From an uncultured Pseudoflavonifractor sp. (lineage in GTDB: Bacteria; Bacillota; Clostridia; Oscillospirales; Oscillospiraceae): DNA of 26,814 nt. Position numbers and translations under genes: made by a program. The stretch is taken from contig CANDEE010000023.1 of the NCBI GenBank assembly GCA_947383685.1, positions 1 through 26,814 of the forward strand. The letters are read 5' to 3'. A model generated the notes under the pieces. That model did not search any database. It worked only from the letters and a program-made list of their open reading frames with translations, and was not told where the DNA came from. Positions 1 through 7,268 of this stretch are shown piece after piece; within the stretch, counting starts at the first letter, position 1, and every line of letters starts with the position of its first letter.

Positions 1-2
1 TG

Positions 3-467
3 ATGTTTGGATATAAAGGCAATCAATTTGGCCCCGATGACGCCTTGACCCGCGGAATGCTGGCGCAAATTCTCTACAATGCCGCAGGGCGGCCCGCTGT
101 GTCCGGGAGAGACCCCTTTAACGATGTTGACTCCGGCACATGGTATGCCGGGGCTGTGGCCTGGGCCGCAGAGGAAAACGTTGCGGAGGGCCATGGGAAT
201 GGGAAATTTTGCCCTGGCGACCCCATTACCCGTGAGCAGCTTGCCGTTATGCTCTGGCGGTATGCCGGCGCTCCCGCCGCCAAGGGGACGCTGGACGGTT
301 TTCCTGATAAGGGTGAGGTCAGCAGGTATGCTCTGGACGCTTTGTGTTGGGCGGTGGAAAATGGGGTTATCTCCGGCAGGGGCGGCGGAGCCCTTGCGCC
401 AAAGGGAGAGACAACCCGTGCTGAGGCTGCGGCGGTGCTGCAAAGGTATCTGTCAGAGACGAAATAG
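3..467 (+). CDS. S-layer homology (SLH) domain protein, C-terminal part (5' truncated by window edge)
   Basis: The frame is open to the left edge, so only the last ~154 residues are visible; the ATG at 3 is probably internal. The fragment holds the end of one SLH repeat (residues 1-30, GPDDALTRGMLAQILYNAAG) and two further repeats (about 38-92 and 97-152), each with the FxDV/F-PD opening and a TRxxxAxxLxRY-type ending. Three tandem SLH repeats at a C-terminus normally bind secondary cell-wall polymer and anchor a secreted protein to the Gram-positive wall. The catalytic or structural part would lie upstream, outside the window. A strong terminator follows 21 bases after the stop. The SLH identity is firm; the function of the whole protein cannot be told. 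Confidence 0.85.
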   Translation: MFGYKGNQFGPDDALTRGMLAQILYNAAGRPAVSGRDPFNDVDSGTWYAGAVAWAAEENVAEGHGNGKFCPGDPITREQLAVMLWRYAGAPAAKGTLDGFPDKGEVSRYALDALCWAVENGVISGRGGGALAPKGETTRAEAAAVLQRYLSETK

Positions 468-488
468 GCTAGGCCCCCGTAGAGAATA

Positions 489-528
489 AACGCCATCAGA
501 AACCAACTGGCTTCTGATGGCGTTTTTT
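489..528 (+). terminator. Bidirectional rho-independent terminator
   Basis: A perfect 13-bp stem (489-501 with 512-524, arm AACGCCATCAGAA) and a 10-nt loop, followed by a T run to 528. It closes the SLH gene. Read on the minus strand it is followed by TTTATT, so it can also end the superoxide dismutase transcript arriving from the right. Confidence 0.85.
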
Positions 529-585
529 GCGCCTCTTTATGAGGAAAGTCCTGCGTGCCCGCATTCCTGGGGGCAGGCCGTTTCC

Positions 586-1203
586 TTATTGCACAGCATT
601 CAAATAAAGCGCCTCCGCGTGGTCCCAGTTGATGCGGGCAAACCAGTCCCGGAGATAGGCGTCCAGCTCAAAACGGTGGATGGGGAAATAGGCGTGCTCC
701 CAAAGGTCCACGATGAGGATGGGAGCCACCGCATCCAGACTGACCGTCTCGTTATTCTGCGTGGTGGCAAGGTGAAGACCCCCGCCCTCCACAATGAGCC
801 AGAGCCAGCCGGAGCCGTAAACGCTCTGGGCGGACTCCATCACCAGCTTCAAAAACTGTTCCAAAGAGCCGTATGTAGCGCGAAGCTCCTCCGTGAGGGC
901 ATTTTCCGGGGGTAAGCCCACGCTTCCGGAGATGCTGTTGAAGTATAGATTGTGATTGTAAACCAGTCCCGCCAAATTTTTTATCTCACGCTCCGGCACC
1001 GGTGGCAGATTCAGCTCCCCGGCAATTAGCTCCTCCAGACTACGCTCCATAAGGCCATACCGAACGGTCAGGCGGTTAAGGCTGCGGACGCTGTTGGCGT
1101 AATACTGGTGGTGGGCATAGAGAGTATCGGCATCACAGCAGGGCATGAGGGAGACGTAGGAATAGGGCAACGGAAGTGTCAAAAATGGGTAATATTGGTC
1201 CAT
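586..1203 (-). CDS. Fe/Mn-family superoxide dismutase, atypical active site
   Basis: 205 residues, the usual length for Fe/Mn superoxide dismutase, which dismutates superoxide to oxygen and peroxide in the cytoplasm. Seen: opening FLTLPLPYSY; alpha-hairpin segment with HH at 31-32; NHNLYFNSIS (H84); GSGWLWLI (130-137); DLWEHAYF (D166, H170). These give the four expected metal ligands H31, H84, D166 and H170. Odd: the region after H31 reads HHQYYANSVRSLN rather than the usual HHxKHHxxYVxxLN, so the second-shell His and the gateway Tyr are missing, and the outer-sphere Gln position in the TxNQD motif is Asn (N151). Start ATG at 1203 has AAGGAG about 9 nt upstream. It lies 78 bp after nth on the same strand, with its own likely promoter. 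Family membership is clear; activity and metal preference are uncertain. Confidence 0.88.
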   Translation of the reverse strand: MDQYYPFLTLPLPYSYVSLMPCCDADTLYAHHQYYANSVRSLNRLTVRYGLMERSLEELIAGELNLPPVPEREIKNLAGLVYNHNLYFNSISGSVGLPPENALTEELRATYGSLEQFLKLVMESAQSVYGSGWLWLIVEGGGLHLATTQNNETVSLDAVAPILIVDLWEHAYFPIHRFELDAYLRDWFARINWDHAEALYLNAVQ

Positions 1204-1234
1204 ATTTGTCCTCTCCTTCGGGCTTTGATACGCC

Positions 1235-1264
1235 AGTATATGAAGGAAAGGAACTCCATGACAA
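1235..1264 (-). promoter_or_regulatory. Promoter of the superoxide dismutase gene
   Basis: On the minus strand: -35 TTGTCA (1264-1259), 18-bp spacer, -10 TATACT (1240-1235), about 30 bp upstream of the ATG at 1203. It allows expression independent of nth. Confidence 0.6.
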
Positions 1265-1281
1265 AAAATCGTTTGCGTTTT

Positions 1282-1920
1282 CTATTTTTTGTTGTATGTA
1301 TCACACCAGGGTCGCAGACAGCATTTTTCGCAATATGGTACCCGCGCTGTACACACCGCCCGCCCGTGGAGTACCAGCCGGTGGCAGAAATCGTTGCTTT
1401 CCTCCGGCGGCAGTACCTTTCGAAGCTGTATCTCCACCTTGCCGGGGTCCTTGGTCCCATCGGTGAGTCCCAGCCGTCCTGAAATACGGATGCAGTGGGT
1501 GTCGGCAATCACCACGCCGGGAGTGTGATAAATGTCCCCCAAAATGAGGTTAGCTGTTTTTCTTCCCACACCGGGCAGCTTCAAAAGGTCCTCCATATTG
1601 TCAGGGACCTTCCCTCCAAAATCCCGCAGCAGCATTTTGGCGCTCTCCACAATGTCATGGGCTTTGGCTCGGTAGAACCCACAGGAGTGGACCAGATCTT
1701 CCACCTCCCGCACATCCGCTTCCGCGAAAGCCTCCAAGGTAGGAAACCGGGCGTACAGGGCGGGGGTCACCTGATTGACCCGTTCGTCGGTACACTGGGC
1801 AGACAGCCGCACGGAGAACAAAAGCTCGTGAGGCTTTGGGTATTGCAGGGAACAGATGCCCTCCGGATATTCCGTTTTTAACGCCTCAACAATAATAGCC
1901 GCTCTTTCTTTCTTTTTCAT
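1282..1920 (-). CDS. nth: Endonuclease III (DNA glycosylase/AP lyase)
   Basis: 212 residues, normal for Nth, which removes oxidised pyrimidines and nicks the abasic site in base excision repair. Seen: helix-hairpin-helix LPGVGRKTAN (115-124) with catalytic Lys121; the VIADTHCIRISGRLGL segment supplying catalytic Asp140; and a C-terminal 4Fe-4S loop C190-x6-C197-x2-C200-x5-C206, exactly the family spacing. Start ATG at 1920 is preceded by a modest SD (AGGGG). It is transcribed divergently from glyA across about 90 bp and is followed by the superoxide dismutase, so two oxidative-damage functions sit side by side. Confidence 0.96.
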   Translation of the reverse strand: MKKKERAAIIVEALKTEYPEGICSLQYPKPHELLFSVRLSAQCTDERVNQVTPALYARFPTLEAFAEADVREVEDLVHSCGFYRAKAHDIVESAKMLLRDFGGKVPDNMEDLLKLPGVGRKTANLILGDIYHTPGVVIADTHCIRISGRLGLTDGTKDPGKVEIQLRKVLPPEESNDFCHRLVLHGRAVCTARVPYCEKCCLRPWCDTYNKK

Positions 1921-1934
1921 GGCGGATTCGCCCC

Positions 1935-1963
1935 TTGCAAAATTGGTGAGAATATCATATCAT
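1935..1963 (+). promoter_or_regulatory. Promoter of glyA, overlapping the nth control region
   Basis: -35 TTGCAA (1935-1940), 17-bp spacer, -10 TATCAT (1958-1963). The same TATCATATCATA stretch reads TATGAT twice on the opposite strand (1959-1954 and 1964-1959), offering a -10 for nth, though no good minus-strand -35 is visible. Confidence 0.6.
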
Positions 1964-2011
1964 AGAAAAAGCAAAAATGCGACAGGAAAAAATGGAAAGG
2001 GGACCTATACC

Positions 2012-3256
2012 ATGCTGAAGGAAATGATGGACTATATCGCCGCCCAGGACCCGGAGCTGGGAGAGGCTATCCTGGCTGAATATGCCCGCCAGCAGCGGAA
2101 CATTGAGCTGATTGCCTCGGAGAACTTTACCAGCCCCGCAGTGATGCTGGCCCAGGGCAGCGTTTTGACCAACAAATATGCCGAGGGCTATCCCGGAAAG
2201 CGGTACTACGGCGGCTGCTACTGTGTGGACAAGGCGGAGGAGTTGGCCCGCCAGCGGGCCTGTAAGCTGTTTGGCGCCGACCATGCCAATGTGCAGCCCC
2301 ACTCGGGCGCCCAGGCAAACTATGCCGTCTACGCCGCCCTCTGCGTCCCCGGCGATACGGTGCTGGGCATGGACCTCTCCAACGGCGGCCACCTGACCCA
2401 CGGCTCTCCCGTGAATTTCTCCGGCAAGAACTACCGTATGGTGTTCTATGGCGTGGGGGATGACGGGCGTATTGACTACGATAAGGTGCGGGAGATTGCG
2501 AAAAAGGAGAAGCCCAAGATGATCATTGCCGGGGCCTCCGCCTATCCCCGCACCATTGACTTCAAGATCTTTGCCGACATTGCCCACGAGGTGGGGGCCT
2601 ACCTCTTTGTAGATATGGCCCACATTGCGGGTTTGGTGGCGGCGGGGTGCCATCCCTCTCCAGTGCCCTATGCCGATGTGGTGAGCACCACCACCCACAA
2701 GACCCTCCGGGGCCCCCGGGGCGGCTTGATTCTCTGCAAGGAGGAGTACGCCAAAAAGATCGACTCCGCCATCTTCCCCGGCAGTCAGGGAGGCCCCCTG
2801 GAGCACGTCATCGCCGCCAAGGCGGTAGCGCTGGGCGAGGCGTTAAAGCCCGAGTTCAAGACCTACCAGGCTCAGATCGTCAAGAATGCCGCCGCTCTGG
2901 CCCAGGGTCTTTTGGCGGAAGGTTTTGACCTGGTCTCCGGCGGTACGGACAATCACCTGATGCTGCTGGATCTCCGGCGGATGGGCCTTACGGGCAAGGA
3001 GCTGGAGCACAGGCTGGACGAGGTGAATATCACCGCCAACAAAAACGCCGTCCCCAACGACCCGGAGAAGCCCTTTGTCACCAGCGGCGTGCGCATCGGT
3101 ACCCCCGCGGTGACCACTCGCGGCTTCAAAGAGGAGGAGATGGCGGTCATTGCCAGGTGCATTGGCATGACGGCTAAGGATTTTACCGGCAAAGCCGATG
3201 AAGTCCGCTCCATGGTGGCAGAACTTACCGGCCGGTTCCCCCTTTACGAGGGCTGA
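2012..3256 (+). CDS. glyA: Serine hydroxymethyltransferase
   Basis: 414 residues. Interconverts serine and glycine while charging tetrahydrofolate with a one-carbon unit; PLP-dependent, cytoplasmic. Seen: IELIASENFTSP near the N-terminus, YAEGYPGKRYYGG (57-68), HSGAQAN (97-103), DMAHIAGLVAAG (201-212, Asp201 contacting the PLP ring) and the PLP-lysine motif STTTHKTLRGPRGG with Lys230. The frame stays open upstream to 1856, but ATG 2012 is chosen: it has GGAAAGGGG 9 nt before it and gives the normal N-terminus. Its own promoter lies at 1935-1963 and a strong terminator follows. Confidence 0.97.
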   Translation: MLKEMMDYIAAQDPELGEAILAEYARQQRNIELIASENFTSPAVMLAQGSVLTNKYAEGYPGKRYYGGCYCVDKAEELARQRACKLFGADHANVQPHSGAQANYAVYAALCVPGDTVLGMDLSNGGHLTHGSPVNFSGKNYRMVFYGVGDDGRIDYDKVREIAKKEKPKMIIAGASAYPRTIDFKIFADIAHEVGAYLFVDMAHIAGLVAAGCHPSPVPYADVVSTTTHKTLRGPRGGLILCKEEYAKKIDSAIFPGSQGGPLEHVIAAKAVALGEALKPEFKTYQAQIVKNAAALAQGLLAEGFDLVSGGTDNHLMLLDLRRMGLTGKELEHRLDEVNITANKNAVPNDPEKPFVTSGVRIGTPAVTTRGFKEEEMAVIARCIGMTAKDFTGKADEVRSMVAELTGRFPLYEG

Positions 3257-3262
3257 GTTTGG

Positions 3263-3291
3263 TTGCTTTTCCCCCGCAACCATGATAAGAT
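3263..3291 (+). promoter_or_regulatory. Promoter for the WG/SLH gene, nested in the glyA terminator
   Basis: -35 TTGCTT (3263-3268), 17-bp spacer, -10 TAAGAT (3286-3291). The -10 overlaps the start of the terminator left arm at 3288, so initiation near 3298 would yield an RNA lacking most of that arm. No other promoter fits between the terminator and the SD at 3344-3350. Confidence 0.5.
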
Positions 3292-3325
3292 GGAGACAGC
3301 ATAAACCGCTGTCTCCATCTTTTTT
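3288..3325 (+). terminator. Rho-independent terminator of glyA
   Basis: A perfect 13-bp stem, AGATGGAGACAGC (3288-3300) with its complement (3308-3320), a 7-nt loop and six Ts (3320-3325). It ends 31 bp before the next start codon. Confidence 0.88.
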
Positions 3326-3355
3326 GCCCTTCCGCTTACCGGGAAAGGAGCCGCT

Positions 3356-5497
3356 ATGAAACGTTTTATAACCTTTGTGACAATGCTGGCGATGTTTATT
3401 GGGCTGCTCTCCGCCTACGGGGCGGAGGAGGAGCTTACCCTGTGGGAAATGTCCATGGAGGAGGTTAACCTTACCTGCGAGGAGATGGGCTTGCAGGTTA
3501 CCTGGTATCCGGAGTATGAGGGCCTCATCCGCCGCTACGGTACCGACAGGATGCTTCTGGTAAAGGGTGGGCAGAGCTATCTCGCTGTGCTCAATAGCAC
3601 CGAAATTTTGGCCGGACCTTTCGATGCGGTGGAGGAATTTGACGGCAGTGGTCAGGCCTACGCCGCGAAAAACGGCAAGTGGGGCATCATCGACCTGGAC
3701 GGCAACACGGTGCTGGACTTTACTTACGATACTGCCCACGACGCCAGGGAGCGGGTGGTGGCAAAGGCTGTGATGGAGCCGGGGGGCTGGAAGTACGCCA
3801 TTGCCGATATGAATGGCAACCTGCTCACTCCCTATAAGTATTGGGATGTACACCCGAGCTACTCCAACGGGATGCTGGGGGTCTTCATCGGCCAGGACGA
3901 GAAGGGCAACGACCTAGGCTGGGGCTATGTCAATGAGAAGGGGGAGGAGGTCATCCCCTGCCAGTTCTACCAGGGCGGCATTAGGGCGTTTGATGAGAAC
4001 GGATATGTCATCTGGGGCGGGACCCTGATGGACAAGACAGGGAAGTTTCTCTTTGAGATAGGCACTTTTTCCGATCTTTGGTATGCCGGGTGCGGACTTT
4101 ATGGATTTATGGATGACAATGACAAGGTAGGCTTTCTCAATAAACAAGGGAATGTGGCCATTGAGCCGCAGTACAGTAAGCCGACCTATGACCCCAAGGG
4201 CTTTATGCAGGGCTACATGTTTGATGAAGCCACCGGCCGCGCCTCGGTGGCTCTGGATGGTGAGAGTTTCTACATCGACACCCAGGGTAACCGGGTGGAG
4301 GATGAAGACCAGCGCTCGGACTCTACTGCTGCCCTTCATGAGGGACTGAGGATCGTCAACGCCCTGGGCAACAGCCTGGGCTTTGGCTACGACTATGGCT
4401 GGCCCTATGGCTTTGCTGACAAGTATGGCAGTTTCGTCGTCCCGGTGATGTTCAGCGCTGTGGGCGACTTTGACCAGGGCTACGCGGTGGTAAAGGCAGA
4501 AGAAACCTTTGGCCTGCTCCGCAACCCCCTGTCCTCAGAGGAGAAGCCTACTCCGGTGGACGCCTCTATTTGGAAGGATAAGCTGGCGGGCGCCGGAGAT
4601 ATTACCTTTGCCGACGTTCCCGCCGGAAGCTGGTTTGAAAACGGGGTGAAAACCTGCGCCAAGGCTGGTATCATGGTAGGAACGGGGGAGGACGCATTTT
4701 CTCCCAACGCCACACTCACAGAGGCCGAGTGCGTTATGCTGGCCTACCGACTCTATGACCAGGCTAGCGGCGGCGATGGCTCGGTGTGGAAGGCCCCGGA
4801 GAACTACGGGCATATGAAGCTTACCACTGACAGCGGCTTTGTTCATCAGGGAGACGCCGGAAATTATGAGAAATGGCGCACTCAGTATCTCTCCCGGGAT
4901 GAGCCTTACGGGCTGCGGCTATGCCTGGCGGGGTTGGAGATGGAGGTTCCGGGGCTGAACTATGAAAACACGGTTCCGGCCACGGTGACCTTGAATGAAG
5001 TAGCCTACCCGGGGTATCTCCAATGGTCCTACATGGGGCACATGCAGCCCTGGAAGCTGGCCTTTGTGCCGGAGGACGAGGGGGCCAATGAGGTGTTGAC
5101 AGGTGCCACCGGCGCGGAGTATTCCGGACGCTGGTGGAGGGACTTGGGGTACACCATTGCGGAAAAGGGTCTTGCGGGGAGTATATTTTCCCTTTATGAC
5201 CTGGATGACGATGAGGCTACCCGGCTGGATTTTGCCGCGATACTGGGGAGAGCCATTACTGTCCCCCAAAAGTTTACTGTGCCGAGTATCCCCGATGTGA
5301 AGCGGGATTGGAACCCGGAGTATGACGCTGTCTATACTCTATGCGAGGCGGGGATCGTAGGCGGCGTAGACGCCTACGGCACCTATGAGCCGTACAAAAC
5401 CCTGACAAGGGCGGAGGCTGCCGTCATGGTGGCCCGCATCATTGACGAGAGCCAGCGGCTTACGACCCCTCCCAAGGCCATGCCCGAGGAAGGATAG
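3356..5497 (+). CDS. Secreted WG-repeat protein with SLH domains
   Basis: 713 residues. The N-terminus (MKRFITFVTMLAMFIGLLSA) is a signal peptide with cleavage likely around 20-23. WG-type repeats follow: GKWGIIDLDGN (107-117), GWGYVNEKGEEVIP (188-201), VGFLNKQGNVAIEPQY (258-273) and a looser copy at 344-381. An SLH domain spans about 415-468 (ITFADVPAGSWFENG ... TLTEAECVMLAYRLYD). Some 170 residues of unassigned sequence come next, with a degenerate SLH-like stretch, then a terminal SLH (about 643-697, ending TLTRAEAAVMVARIID). Likely an envelope protein held to wall polymer by its SLH units; WG repeats usually form beta-propeller-like, ligand-free scaffolds. Start ATG has GGAAAGGAG 5 nt upstream. 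Specific function unknown. Confidence 0.87.
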   Translation: MKRFITFVTMLAMFIGLLSAYGAEEELTLWEMSMEEVNLTCEEMGLQVTWYPEYEGLIRRYGTDRMLLVKGGQSYLAVLNSTEILAGPFDAVEEFDGSGQAYAAKNGKWGIIDLDGNTVLDFTYDTAHDARERVVAKAVMEPGGWKYAIADMNGNLLTPYKYWDVHPSYSNGMLGVFIGQDEKGNDLGWGYVNEKGEEVIPCQFYQGGIRAFDENGYVIWGGTLMDKTGKFLFEIGTFSDLWYAGCGLYGFMDDNDKVGFLNKQGNVAIEPQYSKPTYDPKGFMQGYMFDEATGRASVALDGESFYIDTQGNRVEDEDQRSDSTAALHEGLRIVNALGNSLGFGYDYGWPYGFADKYGSFVVPVMFSAVGDFDQGYAVVKAEETFGLLRNPLSSEEKPTPVDASIWKDKLAGAGDITFADVPAGSWFENGVKTCAKAGIMVGTGEDAFSPNATLTEAECVMLAYRLYDQASGGDGSVWKAPENYGHMKLTTDSGFVHQGDAGNYEKWRTQYLSRDEPYGLRLCLAGLEMEVPGLNYENTVPATVTLNEVAYPGYLQWSYMGHMQPWKLAFVPEDEGANEVLTGATGAEYSGRWWRDLGYTIAEKGLAGSIFSLYDLDDDEATRLDFAAILGRAITVPQKFTVPSIPDVKRDWNPEYDAVYTLCEAGIVGGVDAYGTYEPYKTLTRAEAAVMVARIIDESQRLTTPPKAMPEEG

Positions 5498-5588
5498 GCG
5501 AACCGCTTGAGCCTGAAGCGCGATTGAGTTTATCGGAGGGAACAGGCAGCACGGATGTGCGGAGGATACCATGCCCCAAAACCGCTCT

Positions 5589-5617
5589 TTACAAACCGCT
5601 CGAACATATGTTAGAAT
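5589..5617 (+). promoter_or_regulatory. Promoter of the HhH-rarA operon, nested in a terminator
   Basis: -35 TTACAA (5589-5594), 17-bp spacer, -10 TAGAAT (5612-5617). The -10 overlaps the left arm of the hairpin at 5613-5644; a start near 5624 removes most of that arm from the new RNA. Confidence 0.5.
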
Positions 5618-5651
5618 GGAGAGGAAATTTTTCCTCTCCATTCTGCTTTTT
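5613..5651 (+). terminator. Rho-independent terminator ahead of the HhH gene
   Basis: A perfect 14-bp stem (AGAATGGAGAGGAA, 5613-5626, with 5631-5644), 4-nt loop, then GCTTTTT to 5651. It sits 116 bp after the WG/SLH stop and directly abuts the SD (GGGAGG, 5652-5657) of the next gene, so it stops read-through from upstream. Confidence 0.75.
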
Positions 5652-5663
5652 GGGAGGCAATCT

Positions 5664-5933
5664 ATGACCGATTTGAAAACCATCCCCGGTGTGGGGAAGA
5701 ATATGGCGGGACATCTGGAGGCTCTGGGCATTACCTGTGTGGAGGAGCTGGTGGGGAAAGACCCGGAGGAGCTTTACCTTCAGGATTGCGCCCGCTTTCC
5801 CGGTCAGACTCTGGATCGCTGCTGTCTCTATGTCTACCGCCTGGCAGTGGCCTGGGCCGAGGGCAGGTGCGACGCCCCGGAAATGCAGAAGTGGTGGAAC
5901 TGGACAGATGAAAAGGGAGGGAGAACCCCATGA
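5664..5933 (+). CDS. Cdd1-like helix-hairpin-helix protein ('pathogenicity locus' family)
   Basis: 89 residues. Seen: a helix-hairpin-helix, LKTIPGVGKNMAGHLEALGI; then VEELVGKDPEELY; a cysteine-containing middle (QDCARFPGQTLDRCCLYVYR); and the WWNWTD ending typical of the Cdd1 family (PF11731). HhH proteins of this size usually contact DNA non-specifically, but the family role is not established. Start ATG 5664 has GGGAGG 6 nt upstream and starts just before the domain. An in-frame ATG at 5571 with its own SD (GGAGG 5561-5565) would add 31 residues encoded across the hairpin; I treat that as less likely. The stop overlaps the rarA start (ATGA), implying translational coupling and perhaps a shared role at replication forks. 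Confidence 0.83.
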   Translation: MTDLKTIPGVGKNMAGHLEALGITCVEELVGKDPEELYLQDCARFPGQTLDRCCLYVYRLAVAWAEGRCDAPEMQKWWNWTDEKGGRTP

Positions 5934-7198
5934 CATACCGGCCTTTGGCAGATGAGATCCGCCCCGAAACTCTGGATGAGGTGGTGGGCCAGAAGCACAT
6001 TTTAGGGGAAGGGGGCCTTCTCCGCCGCATTATTGAGGGAGGCAGTATCCCCAACCTGATTTTTTATGGGCCCTCAGGGACAGGAAAGACCACCGTGGCC
6101 AACATCATTGCCAAGCGGACCAACCGGACCCTGCGGCGTTTGAACGCTACCACCGCCTCTCTTTCCGATGTCAAGGACGTGATCGGGGAGGTAGGTACTC
6201 TCCTGGCCCCGGAAGGAGTTTTGCTTTACCTTGATGAGATTCAGTATTTTAACAAAAAGCAGCAGCAGTCTCTCTTAGAGGTTATTGAGCGGGGGGACGT
6301 GACCCTCATTGCGTCCACGACCGAAAATCCCTATTTCTATGTTTACAATGCCGTCCTTTCCCGCTCCAGCGTGTTTGAGTTCAAGCCCTTGAACGCCAAT
6401 GACCTGCTCCCCGCCGTAGAGCGGGGCTTTCGCCTCATGGGGGAGCGGTTGGGCGCCAAAGCCAAGCTGGAGGATGGGGTGGCCCGGCACATTGCCACCG
6501 CCTGCGGCGGCGATTGCCGCAAGGCTATGAATGCCATTGAATTGCTGATGAACGCTGCACCTCGCAAGGGAAAAACCTTAACGGTCACTCTTGCGGACGC
6601 CCAGTCCGCCGCCCAGCGTTCCGCCATGCGCTACGACCGGGAGGGGGACGACCACTACGACATTGCCTCGGCGCTGATGAAGTCCCTCCGGGGTTCTGAT
6701 CCAGACGCGGCTCTCCACTACCTGGCCCGGCTTTTGGAGGCGGGGGACATGATGACCGCTATTCGCCGCCTGCTCTGCTCTGCCAGTGAAGATGTGGGCA
6801 TGGCCTATCCCCAGGCGGTGTCCATCGTAAAATCCTGCGTAGACAGCGCCTTGCAGCTGGGCCTTCCCGAAGCCCAGCTTCCCCTGGCCCAGGCCGCCAT
6901 CCTTTTGGCCACCGCTCCCAAGTCCAATTCAGTGGTGGCGGCCATCGGCGCGGCGAGAGCTGATGTGAAGGCGGGAAAGACAGGGGAGTATCCCCGGCAC
7001 CTCCAAAACGTTCACGCAGATTCGGCGGGGATGGAGCGGGAGCAGGGCTACCTCTACCCCCACAGCTTCCCCGGCCACTGGGTCAAGCAGCAATACCTGC
7101 CTGATATTCTTTTAGGGGCGCAGTATTATGTGTTTGGCGACAACAAAAACGAGCAGGCCGCCAAACAATACTGGGAGAAAATTAAGGGAGAGGAATAG
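5930..7198 (+). CDS. rarA: Replication-associated recombination protein A (AAA+ ATPase)
   Basis: 422 residues, the standard RarA/MgsA length. A clamp-loader-like AAA+ ATPase that acts at stalled replication forks. Seen: the N-terminal PLADEIRPETLDEVVGQKHI typical of RarA; Walker A GPSGTGKT (47-54, Lys53); Walker B LLYLDEIQYFNKKQQQ (Asp102-Glu103); sensor 1 STTENP (129-134); an SRSS arginine-finger segment (about 144-147). The C-terminal half is the RarA tetramerisation region with YLYPHSFPGHWVKQQYLPD. It overlaps the upstream HhH gene by 4 bp with an SD inside that gene (GGGAGG just upstream). It converges on the S1-domain gene, sharing a terminator. Confidence 0.96.
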   Translation: MTYRPLADEIRPETLDEVVGQKHILGEGGLLRRIIEGGSIPNLIFYGPSGTGKTTVANIIAKRTNRTLRRLNATTASLSDVKDVIGEVGTLLAPEGVLLYLDEIQYFNKKQQQSLLEVIERGDVTLIASTTENPYFYVYNAVLSRSSVFEFKPLNANDLLPAVERGFRLMGERLGAKAKLEDGVARHIATACGGDCRKAMNAIELLMNAAPRKGKTLTVTLADAQSAAQRSAMRYDREGDDHYDIASALMKSLRGSDPDAALHYLARLLEAGDMMTAIRRLLCSASEDVGMAYPQAVSIVKSCVDSALQLGLPEAQLPLAQAAILLATAPKSNSVVAAIGAARADVKAGKTGEYPRHLQNVHADSAGMEREQGYLYPHSFPGHWVKQQYLPDILLGAQYYVFGDNKNEQAAKQYWEKIKGEE

Positions 7199-7233
7199 GA
7201 GCAGCTGTTTCCGTTTCCCTGTATGACAAAATA

Positions 7234-7268
7234 AAAGAAGCGGGACGCAATATGCGTCCCGCTTCTTT
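7234..7268. terminator. Bidirectional terminator between convergent genes
   Basis: A perfect 16-bp stem (7234-7249 with 7253-7268, core AGAAGCGGGACGC) and a 3-nt loop. Rightwards it ends in TTCTTT; leftwards in CTTTTATTTTG. It serves rarA (plus) and the S1 gene (minus), whose TAA stop at 7267-7269 lies at the hairpin edge. Confidence 0.85.

Noticed and set aside
517..915. Plus-strand frame opposite the superoxide dismutase
   Set aside because: Shadow frame beginning in the terminator, no SD and no domain.
1856..2011. Upstream extension of glyA
   Set aside because: The added 52 residues overlap nth and the promoter, and are absent from the family; ATG 2012 has the SD.
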